NCBI GenBank assembly: GCA_024703915.1
Contig: CP087969.1
Location: 3,348,001 to 3,412,000 of the forward strand
Length of the DNA: 64,000 nucleotides
Reading direction: 5' to 3'
Origin: Massilia sp. H-1
GTDB taxonomy: Bacteria > Pseudomonadota > Gammaproteobacteria > Burkholderiales > Burkholderiaceae_D
Both the position numbers and the translations under genes were made by a program. The notes under the pieces are model-generated. The model did not search any database, was not told the origin of the DNA, and saw nothing but the letters and a program-made list of their open reading frames with translations. Shown here in pieces: positions 44,577-55,454 of the stretch (positions are counted from its first letter, which is position 1; each line of letters opens with the position of its first letter).

Positions 44577-46091
44577 GCGGCCTCCCCGTCGCTGGCCGCT
44601 GCCGGGAAGGTCAGGCGGAACAGGCAGCCCGGCCATTTCTTCTCGTAGGCGCGCGGATTGTTGAAGATGTCGACCTCGGCGCCGTGCTGCTGGGCGATCT
44701 CGCGCACGATGGCCAGCCCCAGGCCGCTGCCGGGCGCGCTGTTGCCGAGGATGCGGTAGAAGCGCTCGAACACGTGGCCGCGCTCGGCCGGGGCGATGCC
44801 GGGGCCGGTGTCTTCCACTTCCAGCACCGGGTGCGGGCCGTCCTGGCGCACGCGCACCGTCACGCTGCCATGCGTGGCGTGTAGCGCAGCGCGTTGTCGA
44901 TCAGGTTAGACAGCAGCTCGCGCAGCATCAGGGCATTGCCGGTGATGGTCACCGGGTGGCCCGGTTCTTCGTAGCCCAGGTCGATGCGGGCGGCGAACGA
45001 GGCCTGGACCCAGTCCTGCACCACGTCGCGCGCGGCCGCGTCCAGGTCGAGTCGGTCGAGCGCGGCGCCGGCCTGCGGCTGGTTCTCGGCGCGCGCCAGC
45101 GCCAGCAGCTGGTTGACCAGGCGGGTGGCCGATTCCGAACTCTTGGACAGCTGCTCGAGCGAGCGGTGGATCTCGTCCGGGCCCGTCTGGCGCAGCGCCA
45201 GTTCGGACTGCATGCGCATGCCTAGCCAGCGGGGTTTTCATCTGGTGGGCGGCGTCGGCGATGAAGCGCTTTTGCATCTCGATCGTTTGCGACAGCCGCT
45301 CGAGCATGTCGTTGAGCGAGCCGACCAGCGGCGAGATTTCTTCCGGCACCTGGTGCGAATCGATCGGCGACAAGTCGTCCGGGCGGCGCGCGTATCCGTT
45401 CCTGCAGTTGGGCCAGCGGCGACAGGCCGCGCGCCAGCGAACCAGACCAGGGCCAGCACGATCGGCAGGATGATGAACTGGGGCAGGATCACGCCCTTGA
45501 TGATTTCATTGGCCAGCAGGGCGCGCTTGTCGAGCGTTTCGGCCACCTGCACCAGGGCCGCGTGCGGCTCGTCGCCGCGTTCGGCCAGCGGGCGCAAGTC
45601 CATGTAGGCGAAGGCGATCCGCACCTGGGCGCCGTACATGACGTCGTTGCGGAAATGGACCCGGCCCAGGCGGTAGCGCTCGGGGTCGCGCGGGTGGGGC
45701 AGTTCGCGGTCGCCGTCCACCTGCTCGCCGCCCGGGCCGCTGGATCTGGAAATAGACGCTGTCGACGTCGTCGGCGCGCAGGATGTCGCGCGCTGCCGGG
45801 CAGGCGCGAGACCACCTTGCCGTCCACCTCGCGCACCTGCTGCGCCAGCACGGTCACGCTGTCTTCGAGCGCATGGTCGAACGGCTGGTTGGCGATCGAC
45901 TTGGCCACCAGGTAGGTGATCGCGATGCTCATCGGCCACAGCAGCAGCAGGGGAGCCAGCATCCAGTCGAGAATCTCGCCGAACAGCGAGTGCTGGATGT
46001 TTTCTTCGGGTTCCGGATTGGGCGGCACGTACAGCTGCAGCGCCGGTTCGACACCGGGCGCCAGCGCCAGGCCCGCGTCGCGGTCGTCCAC
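44573..46091 (-). CDS. Sensor histidine kinase (TctE/QseC-like)
   Basis: Membrane histidine kinase, about 506 residues from a GTG (complement of 46089-46091) overlapping the regulator stop. Two TM helices bracket a periplasmic sensor: WMLAPLLLLWPMSIAITYLV and GVILPQFIILPIVLALVWF. Then HAMP-like ISPLVGSLNDMLERLSQTIE, the H-box FIADAAHQMKTPL, the N-box ELLSNLIDNALRYTP, and G-boxes VEDTGPGIAPAERGHVFERF and GSGLGLAIVREIAQQHG. Breaks near 45780, 45740, 45400, 45230 and 44885. Overlap with DUF4212-symporter genes suggests it senses the same substrate (inferred). Confidence 0.9.
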
Positions 46092-46093
46092 TG

Positions 46094-46794
46094 TCAGTCG
46101 GTGCCCGTTTCGGGGCTGCCGGGCGCGGCGAATTTCTCGAGGCAGTAGCCCAGCCCGCGCACGGTGGCGATGCGCACGCCCCCCCACTTCAATCTTCTTG
46201 CGCAGCCGGTGTACATACACCTCGATCGCGTTGTTCGACACTTCCTCGCCCCATTCGCACAGATGGTCGACCAGTTGCTCCTTCGAGACCAGGCGCCCGG
46301 TGCGCGCCAGCAGGATTTCGAGCAAGCCCAGTTCGCGCGCCGACAGGTCCAGCATCTGGTCATTGATATAGGCGCTGCGCCCGACCTGGTCGTACACCAG
46401 CGGGCCATGGCGCACCACGGCCGCGCCGCCGCCGCCATGCCGCCGCCGGGTCAGGGCGCGCACCCGCGCTTCCAGTTCGGACAGGGCGAACGGCTTGGCC
46501 ATGTAGTCGTCGGCGCCCAGATCGAGGCCGTTGACGCGCTGCTCGATCGAATCGGCGGCCGTCAGGATCAGCACCGGCAGCAGCGAGGAACGCGCGCAGG
46601 CGGCGCAGCACTTCCAGGCCGGACAGCTTGGGCAAGCCCAGGTCGAGGATCAGGAGGTCGAATTCCTGGGTCGAGAGGGCGGTGTCGGCCTCCTGGCCGT
46701 TCTTGACACAATCGATCGCGTAGCCGGACTGGCGCAGCGAGCGGGTCAGGCCGTCGGCCAGGACGCTATCATCTTCGGCGAGTAAAATGCGCAT
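46094..46794 (-). CDS. OmpR-family response regulator (TctD/QseB-like)
   Basis: DNA-binding regulator of about 233 residues. The receiver domain has MRILLAEDDSVLADGLTRSL and the phospho-acceptor Asp in FDLLILDLGLPKLSGLEVLR. A winged-helix output domain has LDLSARELGLLEILLARTGR and NAIEVYVHRLRKKIE, then VRIATVRGLGYCLEKFAAPG. Breaks near 46585 and 46190. It is the first gene of the leftward regulator-kinase-DUF4212-symporter unit, divergent from recA. Confidence 0.93.
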
Positions 46795-46890
46795 GGGTTT
46801 GTCAGGGTGAGTTTGGAACTATTGTGTTTCATTTGGCCGAGGGCGGGGAATCTTTTTTAAAAACCCTGCAAGTTGCGCTTGCCAAGACTA

Positions 46891-46906
46891 CTGTACGCTT
46901 GTACAG
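46891..46906 (+). promoter_or_regulatory. LexA (SOS) box upstream of recA
   Basis: CTGTACGCTTGTACAG fits the CTGT-N8-ACAG LexA consensus exactly. It lies 48 bases before the recA start at 46955. SOS repression of recA-recX is therefore expected. The recA ribosome site GAAAGAAGA is 5 bases before the ATG. Confidence 0.9.
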
Positions 46907-46954
46907 TGTCACCTGTGATGTGACAACCGCCCTTTTTCAGACTGAAAGAAGATT

Positions 46955-48040
<1,086 letters not shown>

Positions 48041-48059
<19 letters not shown>

Positions 48060-48499
48060 GCCTGAAAGGGCGCGCTGCGCTATCTGTCGATGCGCGAGCA
48101 CAGCCGCTTGAACTGGGGCGCAAGCTGGCCAGGTATGCGGAGGAGGGCGACGACGTCGCCGCCCTGCTCGATTTCCTGGAAAAGAACAACTGGCTGTCGC
48201 AAGAGCGGTTTTCCGAATCGCTGATCCACCGCCGCGCCGCGTTTTTCGGCAACAGCCGCATCGTCGCCGAACTGCAAAGCCACGGCGTGGCCGAAGCGAA
48301 GCGCTGGCCGAGCTCAAAGCCTAGCCTGGCCGACAGCGAGACCGCGCGCGCCTGCGACATCTGGCAGCGCAAGTTCGGCACGGTCGCCACCGACCCGGCC
48401 GAGCGCAACAAGCAGATGCGTTTCCTGATGCAGCGCGGATTTTCGCAAAAGGCGGTCCGCGCCGCGCTCAAGGGCGCGCCTGAAGAATTCGAAGATTAG
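48041..48499 (+). CDS. recX: Regulatory protein RecX
   Basis: RecA modulator that caps filaments, about 152 residues. [13 protein letters not shown] opens it. Three-helix repeats are seen: [40 protein letters not shown] and [20 protein letters not shown], ending KGAPEEFED. Two short out-of-frame patches (48080-48105 and 48295-48325) are compensated. The ATG at 48041 follows the recA end by one base or overlaps it, so the pair is coupled under the SOS promoter. Confidence 0.92.
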
Positions 48500-48501
48500 G
48501 T

Positions 48502-48581
48502 AAAAAGCGGAGCGTCTTCCATCGTGTGCGCCGACAGCCACTGGCCATACTCCTCAAAGGTGGAAGGCGCTGCGCTTTTTT
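48502..48581 (+). terminator. Long imperfect hairpin after recX, then an empty gap
   Basis: AAAAAGCGGAGCGTCTTCCA (48502-48521) pairs with GGAAGGCGCTGCGCTTTTTT (48562-48581) with two mismatches around a roughly 40-base loop. It ends in a T-tract, so it is likely the recAX terminator. The remaining bases to 48852 hold no credible gene and presumably the promoter of the DUF2889 gene. Confidence 0.6.
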
Positions 48582-48852
48582 AACCTCCCTCCTGTGCAAC
48601 AGCGCCAGGTCGCTGTGCATCCATCCCATTTCCTCCTTCTGGCCGCGCGGTTTTGCCTGCGATATCATTATTTTGTCTACCGATGAAATTCTGACAAGTC
48701 GATTCTAAATAAGGCATGCCAGAGTCCGGTGTGATAAACTTTCAGGGTTTTCGCAGCGCCGCATGAGCGGTTTGTTGCCGTAGAAGCTGCGGCATCAGTG
48801 CAATAGCACACGGCTGCTTACTATTTACGCCGCATTTCCGGCATTGGTCTTT

Positions 48853-49417
48853 ATGCCCCTGTCTTCTCCTGTCCCCCGCGTTGCAGCACACACTCGCGCC
48901 ATCCAGATCGATGCCTTCGCGCGATGATGGCTTGTGGGATCTCGACGCCCGCATTTCGGACGTCAAGACGCAGGATGTGACGCTCGCCTCCGGCGCCCGT
49001 CCCGGCGGCACCTTCTTGCACAATCTCAGCCTGCGGATCACGATCAACCGCGAACTGGTCATCGTCGACGCCGAAGCGGCCTCCGATGCGGTTCCCTATC
49101 CCGGTTATTGCGACACCATCGGCCCTGCCTACAAGCAGCTGATCGGCCTGTCCCTGATGCGCGGCTTCCGGCTCGGCGTCAAGGAGCGCCTGTCCGGCGT
49201 GCTGGGCTGCACCCACCTGACCGAACTGGCCAACATCCTGCCGACCGCGGCGATCCAGGCCTACGCCAACGACGTGATCCAGACGCGGACGGCGACCATG
49301 ACGACCAGCTCGCCGAACGGCCGTTCCAGCTCGAAAAATGCCATGCCCTGCGCGTGACAGCGCTTAGCCGTGGCCCGGTATTACCCGCGCTGGGCAATCA
49401 AGGCCAGTCCCGAATAG
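48853..49417 (+). CDS. DUF2889 domain protein
   Basis: About 187-residue cytoplasmic protein. [20 protein letters not shown] begins it. DUF2889 words: [60 protein letters not shown] and [20 protein letters not shown]. The later part shifts frame near 49293 (to [12 protein letters not shown]) and again near 49365. It ends [10 protein letters not shown] then KASPE with TAG at 49415-49417. Function unknown; it commonly lies between recX and sucC in related genomes (recalled, not checked). Confidence 0.85.
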
Positions 49418-49503
49418 CAGACCCAAACAGCAGTCCCGTTTTTACAGTACGCATTTCAAAACCGTATTTCCACACTATCAGTTTCAAAAGAAGGGAAGCC
49501 AGC

Positions 49504-50677
49504 ATGAAGATCCATGAGTATCAAGGCAAAGAAATTCTCCGGCAATTCGGAGTGACGGTACCACGCGGCATTCCGTGCATGTCCGTTGAAGAGGCCGTCA
49601 AGGCAGCTGAGACGCTGGGCGGCCCGGTCTGGGTAGTCAAGGCGCAAATCCATGCTGGCGGTCGCGGCAAGGGCGGCGGCGTCAAGGTCGCCAAGTCGAT
49701 GGAACAGGTCAAGGAATACGCGGACCAGATCATGGGCATGCAGCTGGTCACGCACCAGACCGGTCCGGAAGGCCAGAAAGTACGCCGCCTGCTGATCGAA
49801 GAAGGCGCCGACATCAAGAAAGAACTGTACGTGTCGCTCGTGACCGACCGCATCAGCCAGCGCGTGGTCCTGATGGCATCGTCCGAAGGCGGCATGGATA
49901 TCGAGGAAGTTGCGCACAGCAATCCTGAAAAAATCCACCACGTCACGATCGACCCGTCGGTCGGCGTCACCGATGCCGAATGCAATGACATCGGCACCAA
50001 GATCGGCGTGCCTGCCGCATCGCTGGCCGACTTCGCGGTCCAGATCAAGGGCCTGTACAAGGCGTACTGGGAAACCGATTGCTCGCTGGCCGAAATCAAT
50101 CCGCTGATCCTGACCGGTTCGGGCAAGGTCATCGCACTGGACGCCAAGTTCAACTTCGATTCGAACGCCCTGTACCGCCAGTAAGCCATCGTCGCCATGC
50201 GCGACCTGGACGAAGAAGATCCGGCTGGAAGTCGAAGCGTCGAAATTCGACCTCGCCTACATTTCGCTCGACGGCAACATCGGCTGCCTGGTCAACGGCA
50301 GCCAAGCCTGGCCATGGCCACCATGGACACCATCAAGCTGTTCGGCGGCGAGCCTACCAACTTCCTGGACGTGGGCGGCGGTGCGACGGCGGAAAAAAGT
50401 CACCGAAGCATTCAAGATCATGCTCAAGAACCCGGGCTTGAAAGCCATTCTGGTCAACATCTTCGGCGGCATCATGCGCTGCGACGTGATCGCCGAAGGC
50501 GTGATCACCGCATCGAAGGCCGTGTCCCTGCAAGTGCCGCTGGTGGTGCGCATGAAGGGCACCAACGAAGACATCGGCAAGAAGATGCTGGCCGACTCCG
50601 GCCTGCCGATCATCGCCGCAGACACGATGGAAGACGCGGCCAAGGCCGTGGTTGCCGCCGCTGCCGGTCACGCTTAA
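49504..50677 (+). CDS. sucC: Succinyl-CoA synthetase beta subunit (ADP-forming)
   Basis: TCA-cycle ligase subunit with ATP-grasp domain. [60 protein letters not shown] and [20 protein letters not shown] are diagnostic. The end is [13 protein letters not shown]. About 389 residues. A TAA at 50182-50184 stops the frame after NALYRQ; GCCGGC repair gives [18 protein letters not shown] in the same frame. Further indels near 50222 and 50303 (GCCAAGC, repairs to NGAGLAMATM). sucD starts 15 bases downstream. Confidence 0.95.
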
Positions 50678-50692
50678 TTCGAAGGAAATACC

Positions 50693-51577
50693 ATGTCGAT
50701 TCTGATCAATAAAGATACCAAAGTCGTTACCCAGGGAATTACCGGCAAGACCGGCCAGTTCCACACCCGCATGTGCCGCGAATACGCGAACGGCAAGAAC
50801 GCCTTCGTCATGCTAAGCGTGAACCCGAAGAAAGCTGGCGAAGACTTCGAAGGCATTCCTATTTTTGCCAACGTCGCTGAAGCGAAAAAAGAAACCGGCG
50901 CCAACGTGTCGGTGATCTACGTGCCATCGGCAGGCTGCTGCCAACGATCTGGGAAGCCGTCGAAGCCGAACTCGATCTGGCCATCTGCATCACCGAAGGC
51001 ATTCCTGTGCGCGACATGATGGCGCTCAAGGACCGCATGGCCAAGGCCGGTTCCAAGACCCTGCTGCTGGGCCCGAACTGCCCAGGCCTGATCACCCCGG
51101 ACGAAATCAAGATCGGCATCATGCCGGGTCACATCCACCGCAAGGGCCGCATCGGCGTGGTATCGCGCTCAGGGCACCCTGACCTACGAAGCGGTCGGCC
51201 AGCTGACCGCGCTCGGCCTGGGCCAGTCGTCGGCCGTGGGCATCGGCGGCGACCCGATCAACGGTCTCAAACACATCGACGTCATGAAGATGTTCAATGA
51301 CGATCCGGATACGGATGCGGTCATCATGATCGGCGAAATCGGCGGCCCGGACAAAGCCAACGCGGCTTACTGGATCAAGGACAACATGAAGAAGCCAGTG
51401 GTGTGCTTCATCGCGGGCGTCACCGCGCCGCCAGGCAAGCGCATGGGCCACAGCCAAGCGCTGATCTCGGGCGGTGCCGATACCGCCCAGGCCAAGCTCG
51501 ATATCATGGCCGAGTGTGGCATCAAGGCAACCAAAAACCCGTCAGAAATGGCGCGCCTGCTGAAGGCAATGTTGTAA
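50693..51577 (+). CDS. sucD: Succinyl-CoA synthetase alpha subunit
   Basis: CoA-binding and phosphohistidine subunit. [20 protein letters not shown], then [59 protein letters not shown] and the phospho-His region [20 protein letters not shown]. 294 residues, normal length. Two compensating indel patches, near 50935-50950 (AGCCQRSG where PPAGAAAAIWEA is expected) and 51172. It forms an operon with sucC and is followed by a terminator. Confidence 0.95.
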
Positions 51578-51608
51578 TTTGTAACAGCATGCTTGTTTAG
51601 GTGATAAT

Positions 51609-51631
51609 ACGGGGAGCGAACAGCTCCCCGT
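51609..51631 (+). terminator. Terminator hairpin after sucD
   Basis: A 9-bp GC-rich stem ACGGGGAGC / GCTCCCCGT around GAACA, followed by TTTGC-like T-rich sequence, 31 bases after the sucD stop. It probably separates sucCD from the FHA gene. Confidence 0.75.
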
Positions 51632-51666
51632 TTGCATTGTTGGCCCGGACGGGCCAGGAGATTGAA

Positions 51667-52229
51667 GTGGCAAAGATTATTATTACTTCCGACGACAACA
51701 CGGTGACGGAAGTGGAACTCGTCAAAGAACGGGTCACCATCGGGCGTAAGCCGCACAACGACATCGCGCTCGATCACCGCGCGGTGAGCAGTCAGCACGC
51801 CACCCTGACCGTGATGCTCGACGACGTCATCCTGGAAGATCTGGGCAGCACCAACGGCACCTTCATCAATGGCCAGAAGGTGTACCGCCACAAGCTGGTG
51901 GAAGGCGACAAGATCGCCATCGCCACCTTCGAACTGCGCTTTGTCGCCTCGCCCATGAAGCCGCAGCCGACCGGCCGCATCGAGGTGATGAGTGGCGCCC
52001 ATATGGGCAAGACGCTGGCCCTGAAGAAGCCGCTGACGACGATCGGCAAGCCCGGCTCGGCCGTGGTGGCGATCACCTACGCCGGTGGCAGCTATTCGGC
52101 GTCGCGCATCGACGGCGAAGTGGGGCCGTCGATCAACAATGCGCTGCTGCAGGACACGCCGCGCACCCTGGCCCATGGCGACGTGCTCGACCTGGCTTAA
52201 GCACCCGCATGACCTTCCTGGCGCGCTAA
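51667..52229 (+). CDS. FHA-domain protein
   Basis: About 187 residues with a phosphothreonine-binding forkhead-associated domain. VTIGRKPHNDIALDHRAVSS, QHATLTVML and LEDLGSTNGTFINGQKV are the classic GR/SxxH/NG signature. A second FHA-like half follows (GKTLALKKPLTTIGKPGSAV). The GTG start at 51667 (VAKIIITSDDNTV) has AGGAGATTGAA upstream. A TTAA lesion at 52195-52202 truncates it after VLDLA; repaired by GCCGGC it ends DLAGTRMTFLAR. Partner kinase not in the window. Confidence 0.88.
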
Positions 52230-52232
52230 GCC

Positions 52233-52990
52233 CTAGAAGGAATCGAGTTCGATGAAGCCGACCACGTCCATGGTCCGGCTGTCGAGCAGCACGGTCCAGA
52301 ATTGCATCCGGCTCGACATCGGCAGATAGGCCAGCGAAGCCAGCGGGCGCCCACTGGCGGCGATGGCCGCGTCAATACGCCCGCTCTGCAGGGGGAAACG
52401 CTGGCGCAGCGCGGCCGCTGGTTTGGCCTGCGAGCGCACGCGCTCTTTGCCAGTGCGTACGGTTCCCACAGGTCCGGGCGCGCGGCAAGCGACACACCGG
52501 CCAGCGCCGCCAAGGTGGCCTCGCCCCCTTCGGTGACACTCTTGAACTCGCGCACGGCAACCGGTTCGACCCCCATCAGGGGTAGGCGATCGAGGCCGCG
52601 CGGGGCCTTATGCAGCAGACCCGGATCGACCTCGATGGCATGGACCACGCGGAAGCGGTCGATTTCGAAGGCCAGATGCACGGGGCGAGCCATGTACACG
52701 GTCCACATGCCGTAGCCGAGCGCGGCCAGCTGGAGCAAGACCACCACCGCCAGATCGCGGCGCAATTCCGCTGCCGGTTTGCTGCGGTTGAAAACGGCAA
52801 AGGTCAGCAGGGGGCCGACAACCACGTCGACTGTCACCAGCAACAGGAACAGCATGCGGCCGCCGGAAGCATTCCGATAAGGGTAGGGGTACCAGATGGA
52901 AAAGACGAGGCCCGCAGCGAGCAGCGCGACAATCACGCTGGCCAGCATGTGGAACGATGCTGCGCGGCTGCGTTGTTTCCAGTGACTCAT
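52233..52990 (-). CDS. TfpX/TfpZ-family type IV pilin accessory protein
   Basis: Membrane protein of about 252 residues beside the pilin genes. MSHWKQRSRAASFHMLASVI leads into a first helix, then VFSIWYPYPYRNASGGRMLF, LLVTVDVVVGPLLTFAVFNR and VVLLQLAALGYGMWTVYMAR. A soluble C-terminal half ends MDVVGFIELDSF. One frame break near 52440. Members of this family act as pilin-specific assembly chaperones in Pseudomonas and Acinetobacter. The assignment rests on the YPYPYR and DVVxGPLLT words plus position. Confidence 0.8.
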
Positions 52991-53061
52991 TATTTTTCCT
53001 TACGGGCGACTCAGAAGTCGTCATTCTCGATCAATGCCGACGGCAGACGCAAGTGTAAAAG

Positions 53062-53087
53062 AAAATGACCGCCGCAGCGGTCATTTT
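53062..53087 (-). terminator. Terminator of first pilin gene
   Basis: Stem AAAATGACCGC / GCGGTCATTTT around CGCA, with flanking A and T runs on both sides. It is a bidirectional terminator between the convergently placed end of the first pilin gene and its downstream region. The same hairpin recurs after the second and third pilin genes. Confidence 0.85.
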
Positions 53088-53111
53088 TTCATACCAGACC
53101 GAAGTCAGGTA

Positions 53112-53628
53112 TTAGGTGGTGCTCTTGCACGAACCTGGCAGATACTTCCAGTGGCATTGGGTTGGCAGTGCCTGGACCGCATTTCCATTCGGTGATGGTC
53201 TTGCCGCCGTCGGTCGCTGGTGCCAGCGCAGTGGCGCCAACGTAAGGAACGATCGACACGTTGCGCGCGGTCGCGGTCGTGTCGCCCTTCAGGTTGGCAT
53301 GGTCGCCAACGATGGTGATCACGCCATTGTCGTCAGCGGCCGAACCGTTGGCAACGCTGGTGCCGATAACCATTTTGGTCGACTGGACCGAGCAAGCGCC
53401 AGCCAGTACGCTCTAAGCAGGGATGGCGGTCGTAGGCGAGTTAGCTACTGCATCGGTGATACCGGTACGGCAGGTCGAAGCAGCCAGGATCACTTCCGAT
53501 ACGCGGGCCTTGACGGTGTAGTCTTGATATGCTGGCAGTGCGACTGCAGCCAGAATACCGATAATGGCAACCACGATCATCAGTTCGATCAGGGTGAAGC
53601 CCTTTTGAATCATTTTCGCTGCGTTCAT
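53112..53628 (-). CDS. pilA: Type IV major pilin (copy 1)
   Basis: Structural pilin. The class III leader [10 protein letters not shown] is followed by prepilin peptidase cleavage before [20 protein letters not shown] (Glu5 present). The alpha-1 helix continues to [16 protein letters not shown], then a Cys-bounded globular head ([11 protein letters not shown] to [11 protein letters not shown]). The end is [11 protein letters not shown]. About 170 residues. Two lesions: a TAA after TAIPA near 53413 and one extra base near 53154. It is nearly identical to copies 2 and 3. It has its own sigma54 promoter and distal activator sites. Confidence 0.93.
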
Positions 53629-53682
53629 GTTTTACTCTCCTGGTTGGGGTGTTGCAGGCATTCAGTGCCGTACTACCCATGT

Positions 53683-53698
53683 AGCAACTTGCGTGCCA
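53683..53698 (-). promoter_or_regulatory. Sigma54 promoter of pilin copy 1
   Basis: On the minus strand TGGCACGCAAGTTGCT matches the -24/-12 consensus TGGCACG-N4-TTGCW, with GG and GC correctly spaced. It lies about 55 bases before the pilin start. RpoN/PilR control is the usual mode for pilA. Confidence 0.88.
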
Positions 53699-53738
53699 GC
53701 AATTTTTAAGTACCATCCCCCTGGGCGCCGTGGTGTGC

Positions 53739-53793
53739 TGACAAAATTTGTACCTGTGGATTCAAAAAATGGCAGCTGTTGACAAACTTTGTC
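53739..53793 (-). promoter_or_regulatory. PilR-like upstream activator sites of pilin copy 1
   Basis: Two inverted repeats, TGACAAAATTTGTAC (53739-53753) and the perfect palindrome GACAAACTTTGTC (53781-53793). They sit 40-95 bases upstream of the -24 element, a normal place for an enhancer-binding protein. The identity of the activator as PilR is inferred. Confidence 0.65.
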
Positions 53794-53849
53794 GGCCGGG
53801 GAGTGCCGCTTTTCTGTACCGGGCATCGCAGCCCGGTCCGAAATGGCAA

Positions 53850-53879
53850 AAAAAATGACCGCCGCAGCGGTCATTTTTT
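53850..53879 (-). terminator. Terminator of second pilin gene
   Basis: Same hairpin as after copy 1, here with a 13-bp stem AAAAAATGACCGC / GCGGTCATTTTTT and A/T runs. The flanking TTTCATACCAGACCGAAGTC between hairpin and stop codon is also conserved among the three copies. Confidence 0.85.
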
Positions 53880-53901
53880 CATACCAGACCGAAGTCAGGT
53901 A

Positions 53902-54415
53902 TTAGGTGGTGCTCTTGCACGAACCTGGCAGGTACTTCAGTGGCATTGGGTTGGCCGTGCCTGGACCGCATTTCCATTCGGTGATGGTCTTGCCGCCGTC
54001 GGTAGCTGGTGCCAGCGCAGTGGCGCCGATGTAAGGAATGATCGACACATTGCGCGGTTTGCGGTGGTGTCGCCCTTCAGGTTGGTATGGTCGCCAACGA
54101 TGGTGATCACGCCATTGTCGTCAGCAGGCCGAACCGTTGGCGACGCTGGTGCCGATAACCATTTTGGTCGTCTGGATCGAGCAAGCGCCAGCCAGCACGC
54201 TTAAGAGGGATGGCGGTCGTAGGCGAGTTGGACACTGCATCGGTGATACCGGTACGGCAGGTCGAAGCAGCCAGGATCACTTCCGATACGCGGGCCTTGA
54301 CGGTGTAGTCTTGATACGCTGGCAGTGCGACTGCGGCCAGAATACCGATAATGGCGACCACGATCATCAGTTCGATCAGGGTGAAGCCCTTTTGAATCAT
54401 TTTCGATGCGTTCAT
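53902..54415 (-). CDS. pilA: Type IV major pilin (copy 2)
   Basis: Leader [10 protein letters not shown] then [20 protein letters not shown]. The Cys-bounded head and [11 protein letters not shown] end are as in copy 1. Differences include [14 protein letters not shown] and an Ile-Thr rich stretch near the end. Lesions near 54198 (TTAAG), 54128 and 54055. A separate sigma54 promoter precedes it, but the GACAAA-type activator sites seen at copies 1 and 3 are not evident. About 170 residues after repair. Confidence 0.92.
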
Positions 54416-54469
54416 GTTTTACTCTCCTGGTTAAGTTGTTGCGGGCGTTAGGCGCCGTACTATCCGTTC

Positions 54470-54485
54470 AGCAACTTACGTGCCA
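54470..54485 (-). promoter_or_regulatory. Sigma54 promoter of pilin copy 2
   Basis: Minus strand TGGCACGTAAGTTGCT, a full -24/-12 match, about 55 bases upstream of the copy 2 start. It lies in a block of sequence (through AATTTTT) shared with the copy 1 promoter. Confidence 0.88.
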
Positions 54486-54549
54486 GCAATTTTTGAGCGC
54501 CATTCCTTGAGCCGCCGTCTCATCTTGATCGAATGGCCAAAAAGCGTTG

Positions 54550-54804
54550 TTACCGTTCGGTGTTGAAGGTGCCGATCGCAGAGCGCAGCAATTGTTCCGG
54601 CGTCGCGATCCGGTTCAGGTCGGGTGCCCGGCGCCAGCCCATGTCGTTGGCGTTGACGGTTTGCACGTGGATCGCGCCGCGCACGCGTATCCCGGCGCTC
54701 AGGTTGACAGCCGCGTGCGAATGTACGCCGTTGGACCTCGGCAGTTCGGACAGATTCCATAGTCCATGGTGACAGCGCAAAAAAATGACCGCCGCAGCGG
54801 TCAT
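54550..54804 (-). CDS. Unrecognised reading frame between pilin copies 2 and 3
   Basis: An 84-codon minus-strand frame. Its apparent ATG lies inside the copy 3 terminator hairpin (MTAAAVIF), so the true beginning is probably elsewhere or missing. The body (VRGAIHVQTVNANDMGWRR, LLRSAIGTFNTER) has protein-like composition but I do not recognise a family. It occupies the only non-repeated sequence in the 54416-54831 gap. It may be the 3' remnant of a gene displaced by pilin duplication, or non-coding. Confidence 0.25.
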   Translation of the reverse strand: MTAAAVIFLRCHHGLWNLSELPRSNGVHSHAAVNLSAGIRVRGAIHVQTVNANDMGWRRAPDLNRIATPEQLLRSAIGTFNTER

Positions 54805-54809
54805 TTTTT
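54779..54809 (-). terminator. Terminator of third pilin gene
   Basis: Third copy of the AAAAAATGACCGC / GCGGTCATTTTTT hairpin, 23 bases from the copy 3 stop. With the other two it shows the duplicated unit includes the 3' flank. Confidence 0.85.
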
Positions 54810-54831
54810 CATACCAGACCGAAGTCAGGTA

Positions 54832-55346
54832 TTAGGTGGTGCTCTTGCACGAACCTGGCAGATACTTCAGTGGCAGTGGGTTGGCAGTGCCTGGACCGCA
54901 TTTCCATTCGGTAATGGTCTTGCCGCCGTCGGTAGCTGGTGCCAGCGCAGTGGCGCCAACGTAAGGAACGATCGACACGTTGCGCGCGGTCGCGGTGGTG
55001 TCGCCTTTCAGGTTGGTATGGTCGCCAACGATGGTGATCACGCCATTGTCGTTAGCTGCCGAACCGTTGGCAACGCTGGTGCCGATAACCATTTTGGTCG
55101 ACTGGACCGAGCAAGCGCCAGCCAGTACGCTTAAGCAGGGATGGCGGTCGTAGGCGAGTTAGCTACTGCATCGGTGATACCGGTACGGCAGGTCGAAGCA
55201 GCCAGGATCACTTCCGATACGCGGGCTTTGACGGTGTAGTCTTGATATGCTGGCAGAGCAACTGCAGCCAGAATACCGATAATGGCGACCACGATCATCA
55301 GTTCGATCAGGGTGAAGCCCTTTTGAATCATTTTCGATGCTTTCAT
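54832..55346 (-). CDS. pilA: Type IV major pilin (copy 3)
   Basis: Leader [10 protein letters not shown] then [20 protein letters not shown] and a head identical or nearly so to copy 1 ([38 protein letters not shown]). Only one lesion: TTAA at 55129-55136 after TTAIPA, repaired by GCCGGC. About 170 residues. The leader and 5' flank differ most from copies 1 and 2, so the duplication breakpoint is probably near the start codon. Confidence 0.93.
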
Positions 55347-55398
55347 TTATTCTCTCCGGGATTTAATAGCAAACAAAGTTTTGCCGTAGAAAGGTAAG

Positions 55399-55414
55399 AG
55401 CAACATGTGTGCCA
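55399..55414 (-). promoter_or_regulatory. Sigma54 promoter of pilin copy 3
   Basis: Minus strand TGGCACACATGTTGCT matches the -24/-12 consensus with correct spacing, about 53 bases before the pilin start. Flanking sequence differs from the other two promoters. Confidence 0.85.
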
Positions 55415-55454
55415 GCAAATCCGATGGCCAAATCTTGCCTTTTTGAGCACAATG

